DNA from: Alphaproteobacteria bacterium
GTDB lineage: Bacteria > Pseudomonadota > Alphaproteobacteria > Rickettsiales > SXRF01
Reading direction: 5' to 3'
DNA: 64,000 bases
Assembly: GCA_020049775.1 (NCBI GenBank)
Contig: JAGVLO010000004.1
Coordinates: 186,001-250,000, forward strand
Shown here: piece by piece, positions 7,678-15,779 of the stretch
How the letters are laid out: each line of letters opens with the position of its first letter
How positions within the stretch are numbered: the stretch's first letter is position 1
Made by a program: the position numbers and the translations under genes
Notes under the pieces: model-generated
The model's input: only the letters and a program-made list of their open reading frames with translations
What the model was told of the DNA's origin: nothing
The model's database searches: none

Positions 7678-8313
7678 CTATTCTCTGCCAATCTGTTTAT
7701 TAATCATTGACTTAATTTGTGAATTATCTGGCAGTGAATGATACAGGGCCTTCATGTCTGCCATAGCATCCTGTGTTTTGCCGTCCTGCAGCTTGCGCAG
7801 TGCCATAAAATAACGGGCATCAGGGTTATCTTTTTGTAACATAAGCACCATTTCAAGTCCTTTATGGGCGTCATCAGTGACTTTACCGTCAGCCTGCATG
7901 ATTTGCGCCTTGGCATAGGCCAGAATCAGTGCCGGATCACCGCCAGATAAAACCACCGCCTGCTTGAATGCGCCCACTGCAGAATCCATCTGCCCTGTTT
8001 CGAGAAACGCTGTGCCTAAAATCACCCATGCGCCGAGGTCCTTCGGGTCTGATTTTACCTTGGCAAGGTTGTCAGTGATTTCTGCCGTTAGTTCGACTAT
8101 GCGCTGCTGCCGTTTTTCCAGCAGGGGGATGAGTTGCGGTGAACCCACCACGGCATAGATACCCATGCTGAGGGTGATAAAAAATAAAGCCGTGATGCCT
8201 GCCGCCACACGGCGCTGGGGCATGACAAGCGTGTTGTTCTGCCAGACGGGCGCTAGCAATACCAGCAGGCATAGCGCAACAATTATGGAGAACATCAAAA
8301 ACAAGAGTATCAT
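7678..8313 (-). CDS. ccmI: cytochrome c biogenesis TPR protein CcmI (CycH)
   Basis: CcmI presents apocytochrome c to the CcmF/H heme ligation complex. From the ATG at 8313 the product has 211 aa: two N-terminal membrane segments (ILLFLMFSIIVALCLLVLLAP and ITALFFITLSMGIYAVVGS), then TPR-like repeats (LGAWVILGTAFLETGQMDSAVGAFKQAV). The track ORF starts 83 codons earlier, but that extension is the ccmH reading frame shifted and looks unlike protein. ATGA overlap with ccmH marks the start and translational coupling. It is shorter than the usual CcmI of 350-400 aa, keeping the membrane part and only a small TPR domain. Confidence 0.88.
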   Translation of the reverse strand: MILLFLMFSIIVALCLLVLLAPVWQNNTLVMPQRRVAAGITALFFITLSMGIYAVVGSPQLIPLLEKRQQRIVELTAEITDNLAKVKSDPKDLGAWVILGTAFLETGQMDSAVGAFKQAVVLSGGDPALILAYAKAQIMQADGKVTDDAHKGLEMVLMLQKDNPDARYFMALRKLQDGKTQDAMADMKALYHSLPDNSQIKSMINKQIGRE

Positions 8314-8717
8314 GATGGTTTTCTGTTGAAATAGCGGTATGCCATGAACATGGCAATTACCAGAATAATGACAGGCCCGAACCACAAGAAATAGGTGGAT
8401 TGCTTGAGCGGCGGGCGCATTAATATGACGTCGCCATAGTGCGACACGAGATAGGCCTTGATGGATTCGTCGGTTTCGCCTGTGGCGACTTTCTCGCGTA
8501 TCAGCCGCCTCATGTCGCTGGCAACGGCGGCGGGTGATTCGGCCACCGACTCGCCCTGACAAACAACACAGCGTATTTCGTAGAACAATGCCTTTGCACG
8601 CGCTTCCTGCGACTGGTCGGCAAGCGGGCTATCCGTACCCAGCGCGTTTGCGGACATCGCATATACAAGCAACAACGCGCACGAAAGCAGTATCAGCCAG
8701 TGGTGGCTACTGAGCAT
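8310..8717 (-). CDS. ccmH: cytochrome c maturation protein CcmH (CcmL/CycL)
   Basis: CcmH is the membrane-anchored thiol oxidoreductase that reduces the apocytochrome CxxCH cysteines. The 135-aa product from the ATG at 8717 has a signal segment (LILLSCALLLVYAMSANALG), the RCVVCQGES motif holding the redox CxxC, and a C-terminal membrane helix (FLWFGPVIILVIAMFMAYRYF). The track ORF begins 47 codons further upstream inside ccmG; the signal peptide favours 8717. It overlaps ccmG by 11 nt and ccmI by 4 nt, so the genes are one operon. Confidence 0.93.
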   Translation of the reverse strand: MLSSHHWLILLSCALLLVYAMSANALGTDSPLADQSQEARAKALFYEIRCVVCQGESVAESPAAVASDMRRLIREKVATGETDESIKAYLVSHYGDVILMRPPLKQSTYFLWFGPVIILVIAMFMAYRYFNRKPS

Positions 8718-9399
8718 TTGCCGGTGCTGAAGTTGCAGGAACGTCTTGGGGTGCTGAAACAGGCTGAGGTGGCTGTTGTTCAGCGGGCGCATTTTCTGGT
8801 TCATCACTTCTTTTGTTAGACAACAGATCGCGTATTGCAGGCTTTGGCACATATTCACCCTTAGTCAGCTTATCTACAAGCGGAACAATCAGGTTATATA
8901 GAACATCGTCTGTTACCGGCATTTGATAGTGGAAATAGATAGTGCCGTTCTGATCCAGTACGAAGGTTTCAGGAACTCCGGTTAGCGCCAGTGCAATAGT
9001 GCTGGCACCATATTCATCCACACCAATCATCTGATATGGGTTTCCATGCTTGTTCAGCCATTCTGAAACTTTTGCCGGCGTATCCTTCCAGGCTAGGCCA
9101 TACAGGTACAATTTCTTTTCTTTTGCGATTTTCATCCATAGTTTGTGTTCTTCTACGCAGGGTTCGCACCACGACGCAAAAACATTAAGCACCACAACTT
9201 TACCCCTCCAGTCCCGAGGGCTAAACATAGCATTATTGCCTCCAAGGGCAGGGATTCGGAATGTTGCAATATCACGGCCTATGAGGGTGTTTTCTTCAAA
9301 CGGCTCAGAGTCACCGCGCCACAAGCCTGATGCTAGAATCATGGATATTAGGAGCATGACAAGAAGCGGCGCTAGCCTGACTACATCAACAGGTTTCAT
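8707..9399 (-). CDS. ccmG: thiol:disulfide interchange protein CcmG (DsbE)
   Basis: CcmG is a periplasmic membrane-anchored thioredoxin-like protein that keeps CcmH and apocytochrome cysteines reduced. The 230-aa protein has an N-terminal anchor (APLLVMLLISMILASGLW), the core VVLNVFASWCEPC with the CxxC pair, the cis-proline region TGVPETFVLDQNGTIYFHY, and a proline/glutamine/alanine-rich tail (NAPAEQQPPQPVSAPQ) beyond the domain. The tail is longer than usual for the family. The gene overlaps both ccmF and ccmH. Confidence 0.94.
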   Translation of the reverse strand: MKPVDVVRLAPLLVMLLISMILASGLWRGDSEPFEENTLIGRDIATFRIPALGGNNAMFSPRDWRGKVVVLNVFASWCEPCVEEHKLWMKIAKEKKLYLYGLAWKDTPAKVSEWLNKHGNPYQMIGVDEYGASTIALALTGVPETFVLDQNGTIYFHYQMPVTDDVLYNLIVPLVDKLTKGEYVPKPAIRDLLSNKRSDEPENAPAEQQPPQPVSAPQDVPATSAPANAQ

Positions 9400-11269
9400 G
9401 ATGGTGCCTTTGCATAGTTGCGGTTATTCCCCCTAGTGCCATTAGCATAAAACCTGCCCAAATCAAATAGGTCAATGGGTTGTAATAGAATCTTGCAGAG
9501 ATTTTTCCGGTTTTTGCTGATGGTTCGCCGATTACGCCATATAGGTCACCCCATGGCGTAAGGGCAATTGATGCAATGCTGGTTCCGGTCTTCCGGATAG
9601 CAAATGTACGATACTCCGGTGTTAGCGCTTCCTTATGGCCATCGACGCTGAATTGGGCAATGAGTGTGGAATGGTTAGGGGTTTCCTGTGCTAAGAGGGC
9701 ATCGAGCGTTATATGGTAGCCCGCGATTTCAAAATGGTCGCCTTCTGACATCCATCGTTCGGTTTCGCTTTTCCACAGGCCCGCACCTGTGATGCCTGCC
9801 ACTAGCAGGGCAGCGCCAGTATGCCCTAGAAATACAGAAAAGCGCCCGCGTGTGTTCCTGTGCTTGATAAGCCAGCTCAGACTGGCCACCAAAAGCCACG
9901 CACATAGTGCCATGCCGAGTGCCGAAAAGATAACCTGCCGGTTAGCAACCGCCAGAACAATTGCACCCGCTACAAGTGCTGCCATTAGTGCGGGCAGCGA
10001 TTGCCTGAGTGCGTCTGCAAGGGCTGCTTTTTTCCACGGCATAAAAGGAGTTAGTCCGGCAAATATCAGCGGAATCGCCAGTAGCGGTAGTGCCGTGGCG
10101 TTAAAGTAGGGTGGGCCTACGGATATTTTTTCACGGCTTATCCATTCTGCCAGCATGGGGTATAACGTGCCAAGCAATACGGTGGCGCATGCAGTAAGCA
10201 GGAATATGTTATTGATAATAATCATGCCTTCGCGCGACAGCGGAAGCACGCGTTGTTTTCCCTCAGGCGCATGAGTCTTGGTGGCAAATAATGCTAATGC
10301 CCAGCCAAGAATAGCGGTGAGGTAGAGTAATATGAAAAGCCCGCGCTGCGGGTCGCTTGCAAAGCTGTGTACCGACACCAAAACGCCTGAACGCACAAGG
10401 AATGTTCCCAGCATGCTCATACCGAACGTAAGAATGGAAAGTAAAATCACCCACTGCGACAGGCTGCCGCGTTTTTTGAGTACAATATTGGCGTGCAACA
10501 GGGCTGTTCCAGTCAGCCATGGTAAAAGGGAGGCATTCTCAACCGGATCCCAGAACCAGAACCCGCCCCAGCCGAGAACACGGTATGCCCACCAGCTTCC
10601 CAGCCCGATACCTACCGTTAGTGCGCTCCATGACACCAGTATCCACGGATGGGCGAGGTGCGCCCATTCGCGTCCGGTATGTCCGTGGATAAGTCCGGAG
10701 ACGGCAAGCGAAAACACAATCGAGAAGCCGACATATCCGAGGTAAAGTATAGGTGGGTGTATGGCCAGAGCCATATCCTGCAATAGCGGGTTGAGTGCCT
10801 GTCCGTCTGCGGTAGGTGGGAACACGCGTTCAAACGGGCTGGAGGTAAAAATAATAAACGCCAGCGCACCTGCGCAAATAACGGATTGCGTTGCAATGCC
10901 GCTGTGAATAAATTGCAGCGGGTGTGCTTTGCGCCCCATGGCGAGTATGGCGCCAAACACGGCGATAACCCATACCCAGAGCAGCATGGAGCCTTCATGG
11001 TTGCCCCATGCGCCGCTAATTTTATAAAGCAGTGGCAGGCTGCGGTTGGAATGGCTGACAACGTTTTCAACGCTGAAATCATTCATCAAACGCAATATAA
11101 CCAGCGTGGCAAGCGCCAGGCTCACCAGCAAGGCCTGTAACCATGCGGCTGGCGCAAGACATGGGGCAAGCAGCAGCCTTATGCGCTGAACTGGTAATAG
11201 GAACACGGACTGCAGGGTAGCAGTACACAGTGCAAGGATAAGGAAAAAGATGCCAAACTCAGCCGTCAT
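9386..11269 (-). CDS. ccmF: cytochrome c heme lyase subunit CcmF
   Basis: CcmF is the large inner-membrane protein that, with CcmH and CcmI, ligates heme to apocytochrome c. The 627-aa protein is strongly hydrophobic with some 14-15 membrane segments and carries the tryptophan-rich WWD-type motif WGGFWFWDPVENASLLPWL near residue 235 that faces the periplasm. The segment SGAWGNHEGSMLLWVW is also conserved in the family. It lies between ccmE (7-bp gap) and ccmG (14-nt overlap). Confidence 0.97.
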   Translation of the reverse strand: MTAEFGIFFLILALCTATLQSVFLLPVQRIRLLLAPCLAPAAWLQALLVSLALATLVILRLMNDFSVENVVSHSNRSLPLLYKISGAWGNHEGSMLLWVWVIAVFGAILAMGRKAHPLQFIHSGIATQSVICAGALAFIIFTSSPFERVFPPTADGQALNPLLQDMALAIHPPILYLGYVGFSIVFSLAVSGLIHGHTGREWAHLAHPWILVSWSALTVGIGLGSWWAYRVLGWGGFWFWDPVENASLLPWLTGTALLHANIVLKKRGSLSQWVILLSILTFGMSMLGTFLVRSGVLVSVHSFASDPQRGLFILLYLTAILGWALALFATKTHAPEGKQRVLPLSREGMIIINNIFLLTACATVLLGTLYPMLAEWISREKISVGPPYFNATALPLLAIPLIFAGLTPFMPWKKAALADALRQSLPALMAALVAGAIVLAVANRQVIFSALGMALCAWLLVASLSWLIKHRNTRGRFSVFLGHTGAALLVAGITGAGLWKSETERWMSEGDHFEIAGYHITLDALLAQETPNHSTLIAQFSVDGHKEALTPEYRTFAIRKTGTSIASIALTPWGDLYGVIGEPSAKTGKISARFYYNPLTYLIWAGFMLMALGGITATMQRHHHETC

Positions 11270-11276
11270 GCCAGCA

Positions 11277-11732
11277 TCATGGTTTGGCAGGCACAGGTGT
11301 TTCGCCTTGCCAATGGCCTGTTTTTTTCAACGCGTCAATGACTTCTCTTGGCATATAGTTTTCATCATGCTTTGCAAGAATGGTTTTAGCGTTGAAGAGG
11401 GTGCCATTTACCAGATAGCCTTCCGCCACAACGCCTTGCCCCTCGCGGAACAGGTTGGGCAATAGCCCCGTATATTGCACTTTTAGGCTGGCCTTGCCAT
11501 CGGTGACTACGAAGGTGATATTGTCTTGCGCACCGTTTATAATACTGCCTGTTTCCACTAACCCGCCGATGCGCAGCCGTTGTGTACTGGAAATGGCGCG
11601 GTCTGCCAGCTCGGAGGGGCTGTAAAAAAACACAAGGTTATCGCGGAATGCGCGCATTGTCAGCAAAACTGAAACGCACAGAAATAATGTTGTCACCATG
11701 ATGAATACAAGCCTCTGGTGTTTTGGCTTCAT
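11277..11732 (-). CDS. ccmE: cytochrome c-type biogenesis heme chaperone CcmE
   Basis: CcmE binds heme covalently in the periplasm and passes it to CcmF. The 151-aa protein has an N-terminal anchor (LVFIMVTTLFLCVSVLLTM), a beta-barrel OB-fold domain (RIGGLVETGSI, VVAEGYLVNGTLF) and the heme-binding motif LAKHDENYMP near residue 120, whose histidine makes the covalent bond. It is coupled to ccmD by an ATGA overlap. Confidence 0.96.
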   Translation of the reverse strand: MKPKHQRLVFIMVTTLFLCVSVLLTMRAFRDNLVFFYSPSELADRAISSTQRLRIGGLVETGSIINGAQDNITFVVTDGKASLKVQYTGLLPNLFREGQGVVAEGYLVNGTLFNAKTILAKHDENYMPREVIDALKKTGHWQGETPVPAKP

Positions 11733-11917
11733 GACAGGGATTGGGGTATATCGCTTTGCTGGGTTGCATTGAGTTCGGCCAGCATTTTTTGTGCCTTTCG
11801 CAAGGAGCGCACGCTGGAAAATGTCATGATGGCCATAACGGTTCCGGCAATGATAAATGATGGCCAGATATAGGCTGTGTATTCGCCTATAGCTAAAACT
11901 TCTGTTAACTTTTCCAT
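11729..11917 (-). CDS. ccmD: heme exporter protein CcmD
   Basis: CcmD is a small membrane protein that helps release holo-CcmE from the CcmABC complex. The start at 11917 gives 62 aa, MEKLTEVLAIGEYTAYIWPS..., with one membrane helix (FIIAGTVMAIMTF) followed by a basic RSLRKAQKML tail, the usual CcmD layout. The track adds 21 unlikely N-terminal residues. It is the first gene of ccmDEFGHI; ccmC, which often comes just before ccmD, is not upstream here. Confidence 0.85.
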   Translation of the reverse strand: MEKLTEVLAIGEYTAYIWPSFIIAGTVMAIMTFSSVRSLRKAQKMLAELNATQQSDIPQSLS

Positions 11918-12090
11918 GTTATACAAACGGCATGTGGTATTTGTGCGGCGGATTAAACTGCGCATTCTATCCTGCGTCAAGTAACAAAAAGCTGGTGTAT
12001 TTCAGTGTTTTATATTATGGTTCGACATGATGTACGAAAACGGGTTGCCAGTTACTGCGCCTAGACGCGCTATTCCATAGAAAAGGTTCC

Positions 12091-12810
12091 ATGTCCAATA
12101 AGTCACCCCCTGAAGAATATCTGGAGATTGCCGAGAAAGTCCGAACCGGCGAATATTTCCGCGAAGCGCGGGGCATACATGACGTAACCGTTAACGACCC
12201 GATGTCCGAGCGGTATTTCTATATCTGCATTACATCGCTTGCCATCATGATTCTGCTGGTGGCAATGTCGGCGGCAAAGGGTCTTTATCCGTTGAACATC
12301 TCCATCCCGTTTATTTTCAACACGCATGACATCGTCAATGACCTGCCACGCATGAAAACGATGACGTCATTCAAGGGTGAGAGCGCCACCGAAGCGTTGT
12401 TGAGGTTCTTGGTTAAGAACTATGTTACCATGCGTGAAACCTATGAAATAGACACCTTTGACCGCAATATCAACGGTGTTAAGCAACAAAGCTCCAAAGA
12501 CCTGTTTGCCGAATATCAGCAGTTAATAACCCCCAGTAATCCTGAAAGCCCAATAGTCGTGTACCAGCGCCACACACGCCGCGCAATTGTCATCCTCGCC
12601 ACCAAACGCCTAGAGGATCAGGATTTTGGCATGGAAGTGTATTTCGACGTATTTATGGAAACACGAGGCGAAGTAAAAAAATCACGCTGGCAAGCAGATA
12701 TCGCTTTTAGTTATAGCGGCGTTGAGTTAGATGAGAATAAAGAGAAAGTGAAACCCATCAGCTTCGTTGTGACCAAATATCGTTCCAAGCGAATTCAGGA
12801 CATGCAATGA
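12091..12810 (+). CDS. virB8: type IV secretion system protein VirB8
   Basis: VirB8 is a bitopic inner-membrane protein that helps assemble the T4SS core between inner and outer membrane. The 239-aa protein has a cytoplasmic N-terminal part (1-50), one membrane helix (ITSLAIMILLVAMSAAKGLY, about 49-68) and a periplasmic NTF2-like domain with AEYQQLITPSNPESPIVVYQ and the late SFVVTKYRSKR. Length and layout match the family. It overlaps virB9 by ATGA. No other T4SS gene is adjacent, which resembles the dispersed rvh system of Rickettsiales. Confidence 0.88.
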   Translation: MSNKSPPEEYLEIAEKVRTGEYFREARGIHDVTVNDPMSERYFYICITSLAIMILLVAMSAAKGLYPLNISIPFIFNTHDIVNDLPRMKTMTSFKGESATEALLRFLVKNYVTMRETYEIDTFDRNINGVKQQSSKDLFAEYQQLITPSNPESPIVVYQRHTRRAIVILATKRLEDQDFGMEVYFDVFMETRGEVKKSRWQADIAFSYSGVELDENKEKVKPISFVVTKYRSKRIQDMQ

Positions 12811-13604
12811 AAATAAAATTTGCACTAAAATTGTTGACTCTATCACTGGTGGCTTCTTCCTCTCTCAGCCCGGCATATGCCGTCCGTGAGCCTAAACCGG
12901 TGATGCTGGATCACCGCGTGCGCACGGTGATGTACCAAAAAGATGAAGTGTATAAATATACTGGCCATTACCGTTTCCAGACATCCATCGAGTTCGGTCA
13001 GGAAGAGGAAATCAAGACAATATCGATGGGTGACTCCACGGCGTGGATGCTCAACCCGTCCGGCAACCGCCTGTTTCTCAAACCTATAGAGCAGGATGCC
13101 ACTACAAACATGACCATTATCACGAACAGGAGAATATACCTGTTCGAGCTGCATGCCCGTGAAACCGATGACATCGATGACAAGGACATGACATTTATCA
13201 TGCGTTTTCTCTATCCCGACGAGCTAGAAGAAGTTGATGCGCAGAACATTACAAATTATTTGGATTCCGTACCGATTCCTGAGCTGGACGAGAACCCCGA
13301 AAAATATAACTTCAAATACGAAATATCTGGCTCGGACGCAGTTGCCCCCATAAAAATATTTGATGATGGCCAGTTCACCTTCTTCCTGTTCAAGGACCTG
13401 AACGCGGATGTGCCGGCGTTCTACATCACTGACGACAGGGGCAACGAGGCACTTGTCAACTATCGCACGCGTGGCGACTATATTGTACTTGAGCGCGTGT
13501 CAAAGCGTCTTACGTTGCGCCATGGCACCGATATTGTCTGCGTATTTAATAATGGACCGATTCCAGTAGGCCTGCCTGCGGAAGCGCTGGAAGACAGCTT
13601 TTAA
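12807..13604 (+). CDS. virB9: type IV secretion system protein VirB9
   Basis: VirB9 is a periplasmic and outer-membrane core component that binds VirB7 and VirB10. The 265-aa product has a cleavable signal peptide (LLTLSLVASSSLSPAYA), an N-terminal domain with HYRFQTSIEFGQEEEIKTISMGDSTAW and the NRRIYLFELHA block typical of VirB9/TrbG, then a C-terminal beta domain containing GDYIVLERVSKRLTLRHG and VCVFNN. It is translationally coupled to virB8 and followed 24 bp later by gpsA, so the pair may be cotranscribed with a housekeeping gene. Confidence 0.9.
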   Translation: MKIKFALKLLTLSLVASSSLSPAYAVREPKPVMLDHRVRTVMYQKDEVYKYTGHYRFQTSIEFGQEEEIKTISMGDSTAWMLNPSGNRLFLKPIEQDATTNMTIITNRRIYLFELHARETDDIDDKDMTFIMRFLYPDELEEVDAQNITNYLDSVPIPELDENPEKYNFKYEISGSDAVAPIKIFDDGQFTFFLFKDLNADVPAFYITDDRGNEALVNYRTRGDYIVLERVSKRLTLRHGTDIVCVFNNGPIPVGLPAEALEDSF

Positions 13605-13628
13605 TCTCATTTCGGTCAGGCGTCGCTG

Positions 13629-14636
13629 ATGACAAAAAACCACTATAAGGTCGGTGTGCTGGGTGGGGGCGCATGGGGTACGGCCCTTGCCGTGCTGGCA
13701 AACCGTGCCGGTAGCCAGGCCATGCTCGCCACGCGCAATAACAACGTGCTGCAATCCATCAACGAGCGGCGTACCAACGAAGTCTATCTGCCCTCCATTT
13801 TCATAGATCCGGCCATCATCGCCACCGACAAGCTTGCTGATGTGTGCCGCAGCGACCTCATCATCATTGCCGTGCCGTCACATGTGCTGCGTTCGGTGTG
13901 TATTCTTATTTCCGACATGCTGGCCACCAACGTACCCATACTGATTGCAAGCAAGGGCGTTGAGCGCGGAAGCTTGCTTTTGATGAACGAGGTGGCAGCA
14001 TCCATATTGCCGCATAACCCGATTGGTATCATCTCCGGCCCCAATTTTGCTGATGAAGCGGCGCAGGGTTTGCCTTGCGCCACCACGGTTGCTTGCGCAA
14101 GAAAAGATTTATGGGACATGATAACTTACGCCATCGGCGGTAAGTTGTTCCGTACCTACATGACCACTGACGTCATCGGCACACAGATTGGCGGCGCCAC
14201 CAAGAACGTGATAGCCGTTGCCTGCGGCATTGCCATAGGCAAGAATTTTGGTGAAAACGCACGCGCGGCGTTGGTCACGCGCGGCTTTGCCGAAATTGCG
14301 CGGCTGGCACAGGCCAAGGGCGGTAAATACGAAACGCTGATGGGGCTTTCCGGCCTCGGCGATTTAATTCTCACCTGCGGAAGCACTAAATCGCGCAACA
14401 TGTCGTTTGGCGTGGCCATAGGGCAGGGCAAGGCAAAAGAAGAGACGCTGGCGCAGCGCGGGCGCACTGCAACAGAAGGTGTGGTCGCTTCCGAGTCCAT
14501 TAGCAAGCTGGCAAAAAAATTCGACGTATCCATGCCTATCTGCGATGGCGTGTACCGGATTTTATATGAAAACGCGCCGGTGGACCGCGTTATTGAAGAG
14601 CTTCTTGAGCGCCCTGTAGTGGCTGAGACAGCATAG
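13629..14636 (+). CDS. gpsA: NAD(P)-dependent glycerol-3-phosphate dehydrogenase
   Basis: GpsA reduces dihydroxyacetone phosphate to sn-glycerol 3-phosphate for phospholipid synthesis. The 335-aa protein has the Rossmann motif GVLGGGAWGTALAV at residues 8-21, the conserved GPNFADEAAQGLP segment, and the catalytic lysine region GGATKNVIAVACGIAIG, followed by GLSGLGDLILTC and the expected helical C-terminal domain. It lies 24 bp after virB9. A glycerol-1-phosphate dehydrogenase family gene also exists in this window (32512), so both stereoisomers could be made. Confidence 0.97.
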   Translation: MTKNHYKVGVLGGGAWGTALAVLANRAGSQAMLATRNNNVLQSINERRTNEVYLPSIFIDPAIIATDKLADVCRSDLIIIAVPSHVLRSVCILISDMLATNVPILIASKGVERGSLLLMNEVAASILPHNPIGIISGPNFADEAAQGLPCATTVACARKDLWDMITYAIGGKLFRTYMTTDVIGTQIGGATKNVIAVACGIAIGKNFGENARAALVTRGFAEIARLAQAKGGKYETLMGLSGLGDLILTCGSTKSRNMSFGVAIGQGKAKEETLAQRGRTATEGVVASESISKLAKKFDVSMPICDGVYRILYENAPVDRVIEELLERPVVAETA

Positions 14637-14780
14637 CTACATCGTAACCCATTGTATTTTAAAGCGCCTAATATCGGGTTATACAAATTTCCGCGTGACT
14701 TTTTAACCATTTAACGTTAATCATCATTCCCTTTCATGCTATGATGAACGGCTTCAAGTACCCACGAAACATGACAGGCA

Positions 14781-15776
14781 ATGTTACTTAGCGATAACAA
14801 TACGAAGAATGCAGCACCCGCTGGCCGTATCGATTATGAATCGGAAATAAAGCGCCTGCGCAAAGAAATGAACGCCGTCATACTCGCGCATTATTATGTG
14901 GACGACGACATTCAGGAAATAGCGGACTATGTGGGCGATTCGCTGGAACTGGCGCGCCGCGCCGCGCAGACCGATGCCGATGTGATTGTGTTTTGCGGTG
15001 TGCGCTTCATGGCAGAAGGCGCGCGCATACTGAACCCGAAAAAACTGGTGCTTGTCCCTGATATGAAAGCGGGTTGTTCGCTTGAGGATTCCTGCCCGCC
15101 GGACGAATTTGCGAAATTCAAACAACAACACCCCGATCACACGGTAGTCACCTACATTAACTGCTCGGCGCGCATCAAGGCGATGTCGGACATTATCGTC
15201 ACGTCCAGCAACGCCGAGGCCATTATCGGCCAGTTGCCGCAGGACGCTAAAATTATTTTTGCGCCCGACAAATATCTCGGCGCGTATCTCAACAAAAAAA
15301 CAGGCCGCAATATGCTGCTGTGGAATGGCACGTGTATGGTGCATGAAAATTTTTCCGAGCAGGAGCTGATAAAGCTAAAAACGCGCCATCCGCAGGCGCA
15401 TGTCATTGCCCATCCCGAATGTCCGGAAACATTACTCCGCCATGCGGGGCATGTTGGTTCCACCTCGTCGCTGATTAATTTCAGCGAGGCGCATCCGGGC
15501 AAGGAATTCATTGTACTCACCGAGCCGGGCATATTGCATGAAATGAAAAAGCGCTCACCCGGAAGCGTGTTTTACGATGTGCCTGGTCTATCTGAGGGCG
15601 GTGCCTGCGTGTCGTGCAACAACTGCCCGCACATGAAGCTCAACTCGATTGAAAAAATCTATTACTGCATGAAAAACAAATCGCCCGTACTGGACCTGCC
15701 GCCGGAGCTGATAGAGCAGGCGAAAAAGCCGCTCGAACGCATGCTGGAAATGTCAAAAAATATCGGCCGGAAATAA
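14781..15776 (+). CDS. nadA: quinolinate synthase
   Basis: NadA condenses iminoaspartate with dihydroxyacetone phosphate to quinolinate in NAD synthesis, using a 4Fe-4S cluster. The 331-aa length and conserved blocks AHYYVDDDIQEIADYVGDS, FCGVRFMAEGARIL, AHPECPETLLRHAGHVGST and SCNNCPHMKLN fit the long NadA type. Cluster cysteines are those in FCGV, NGTCMVHE and SCNNCP. A TATGAT box lies about 35 bp before the start. No nadB or nadC is adjacent. Confidence 0.96.
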   Translation: MLLSDNNTKNAAPAGRIDYESEIKRLRKEMNAVILAHYYVDDDIQEIADYVGDSLELARRAAQTDADVIVFCGVRFMAEGARILNPKKLVLVPDMKAGCSLEDSCPPDEFAKFKQQHPDHTVVTYINCSARIKAMSDIIVTSSNAEAIIGQLPQDAKIIFAPDKYLGAYLNKKTGRNMLLWNGTCMVHENFSEQELIKLKTRHPQAHVIAHPECPETLLRHAGHVGSTSSLINFSEAHPGKEFIVLTEPGILHEMKKRSPGSVFYDVPGLSEGGACVSCNNCPHMKLNSIEKIYYCMKNKSPVLDLPPELIEQAKKPLERMLEMSKNIGRK

Positions 15777-15779
15777 AAA

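Noticed and set aside
8314-8562. N-terminal 83-residue extension of CcmI
   Set aside because: It reads through ccmH in another frame; the ATGA overlap at 8313 fits the operon.
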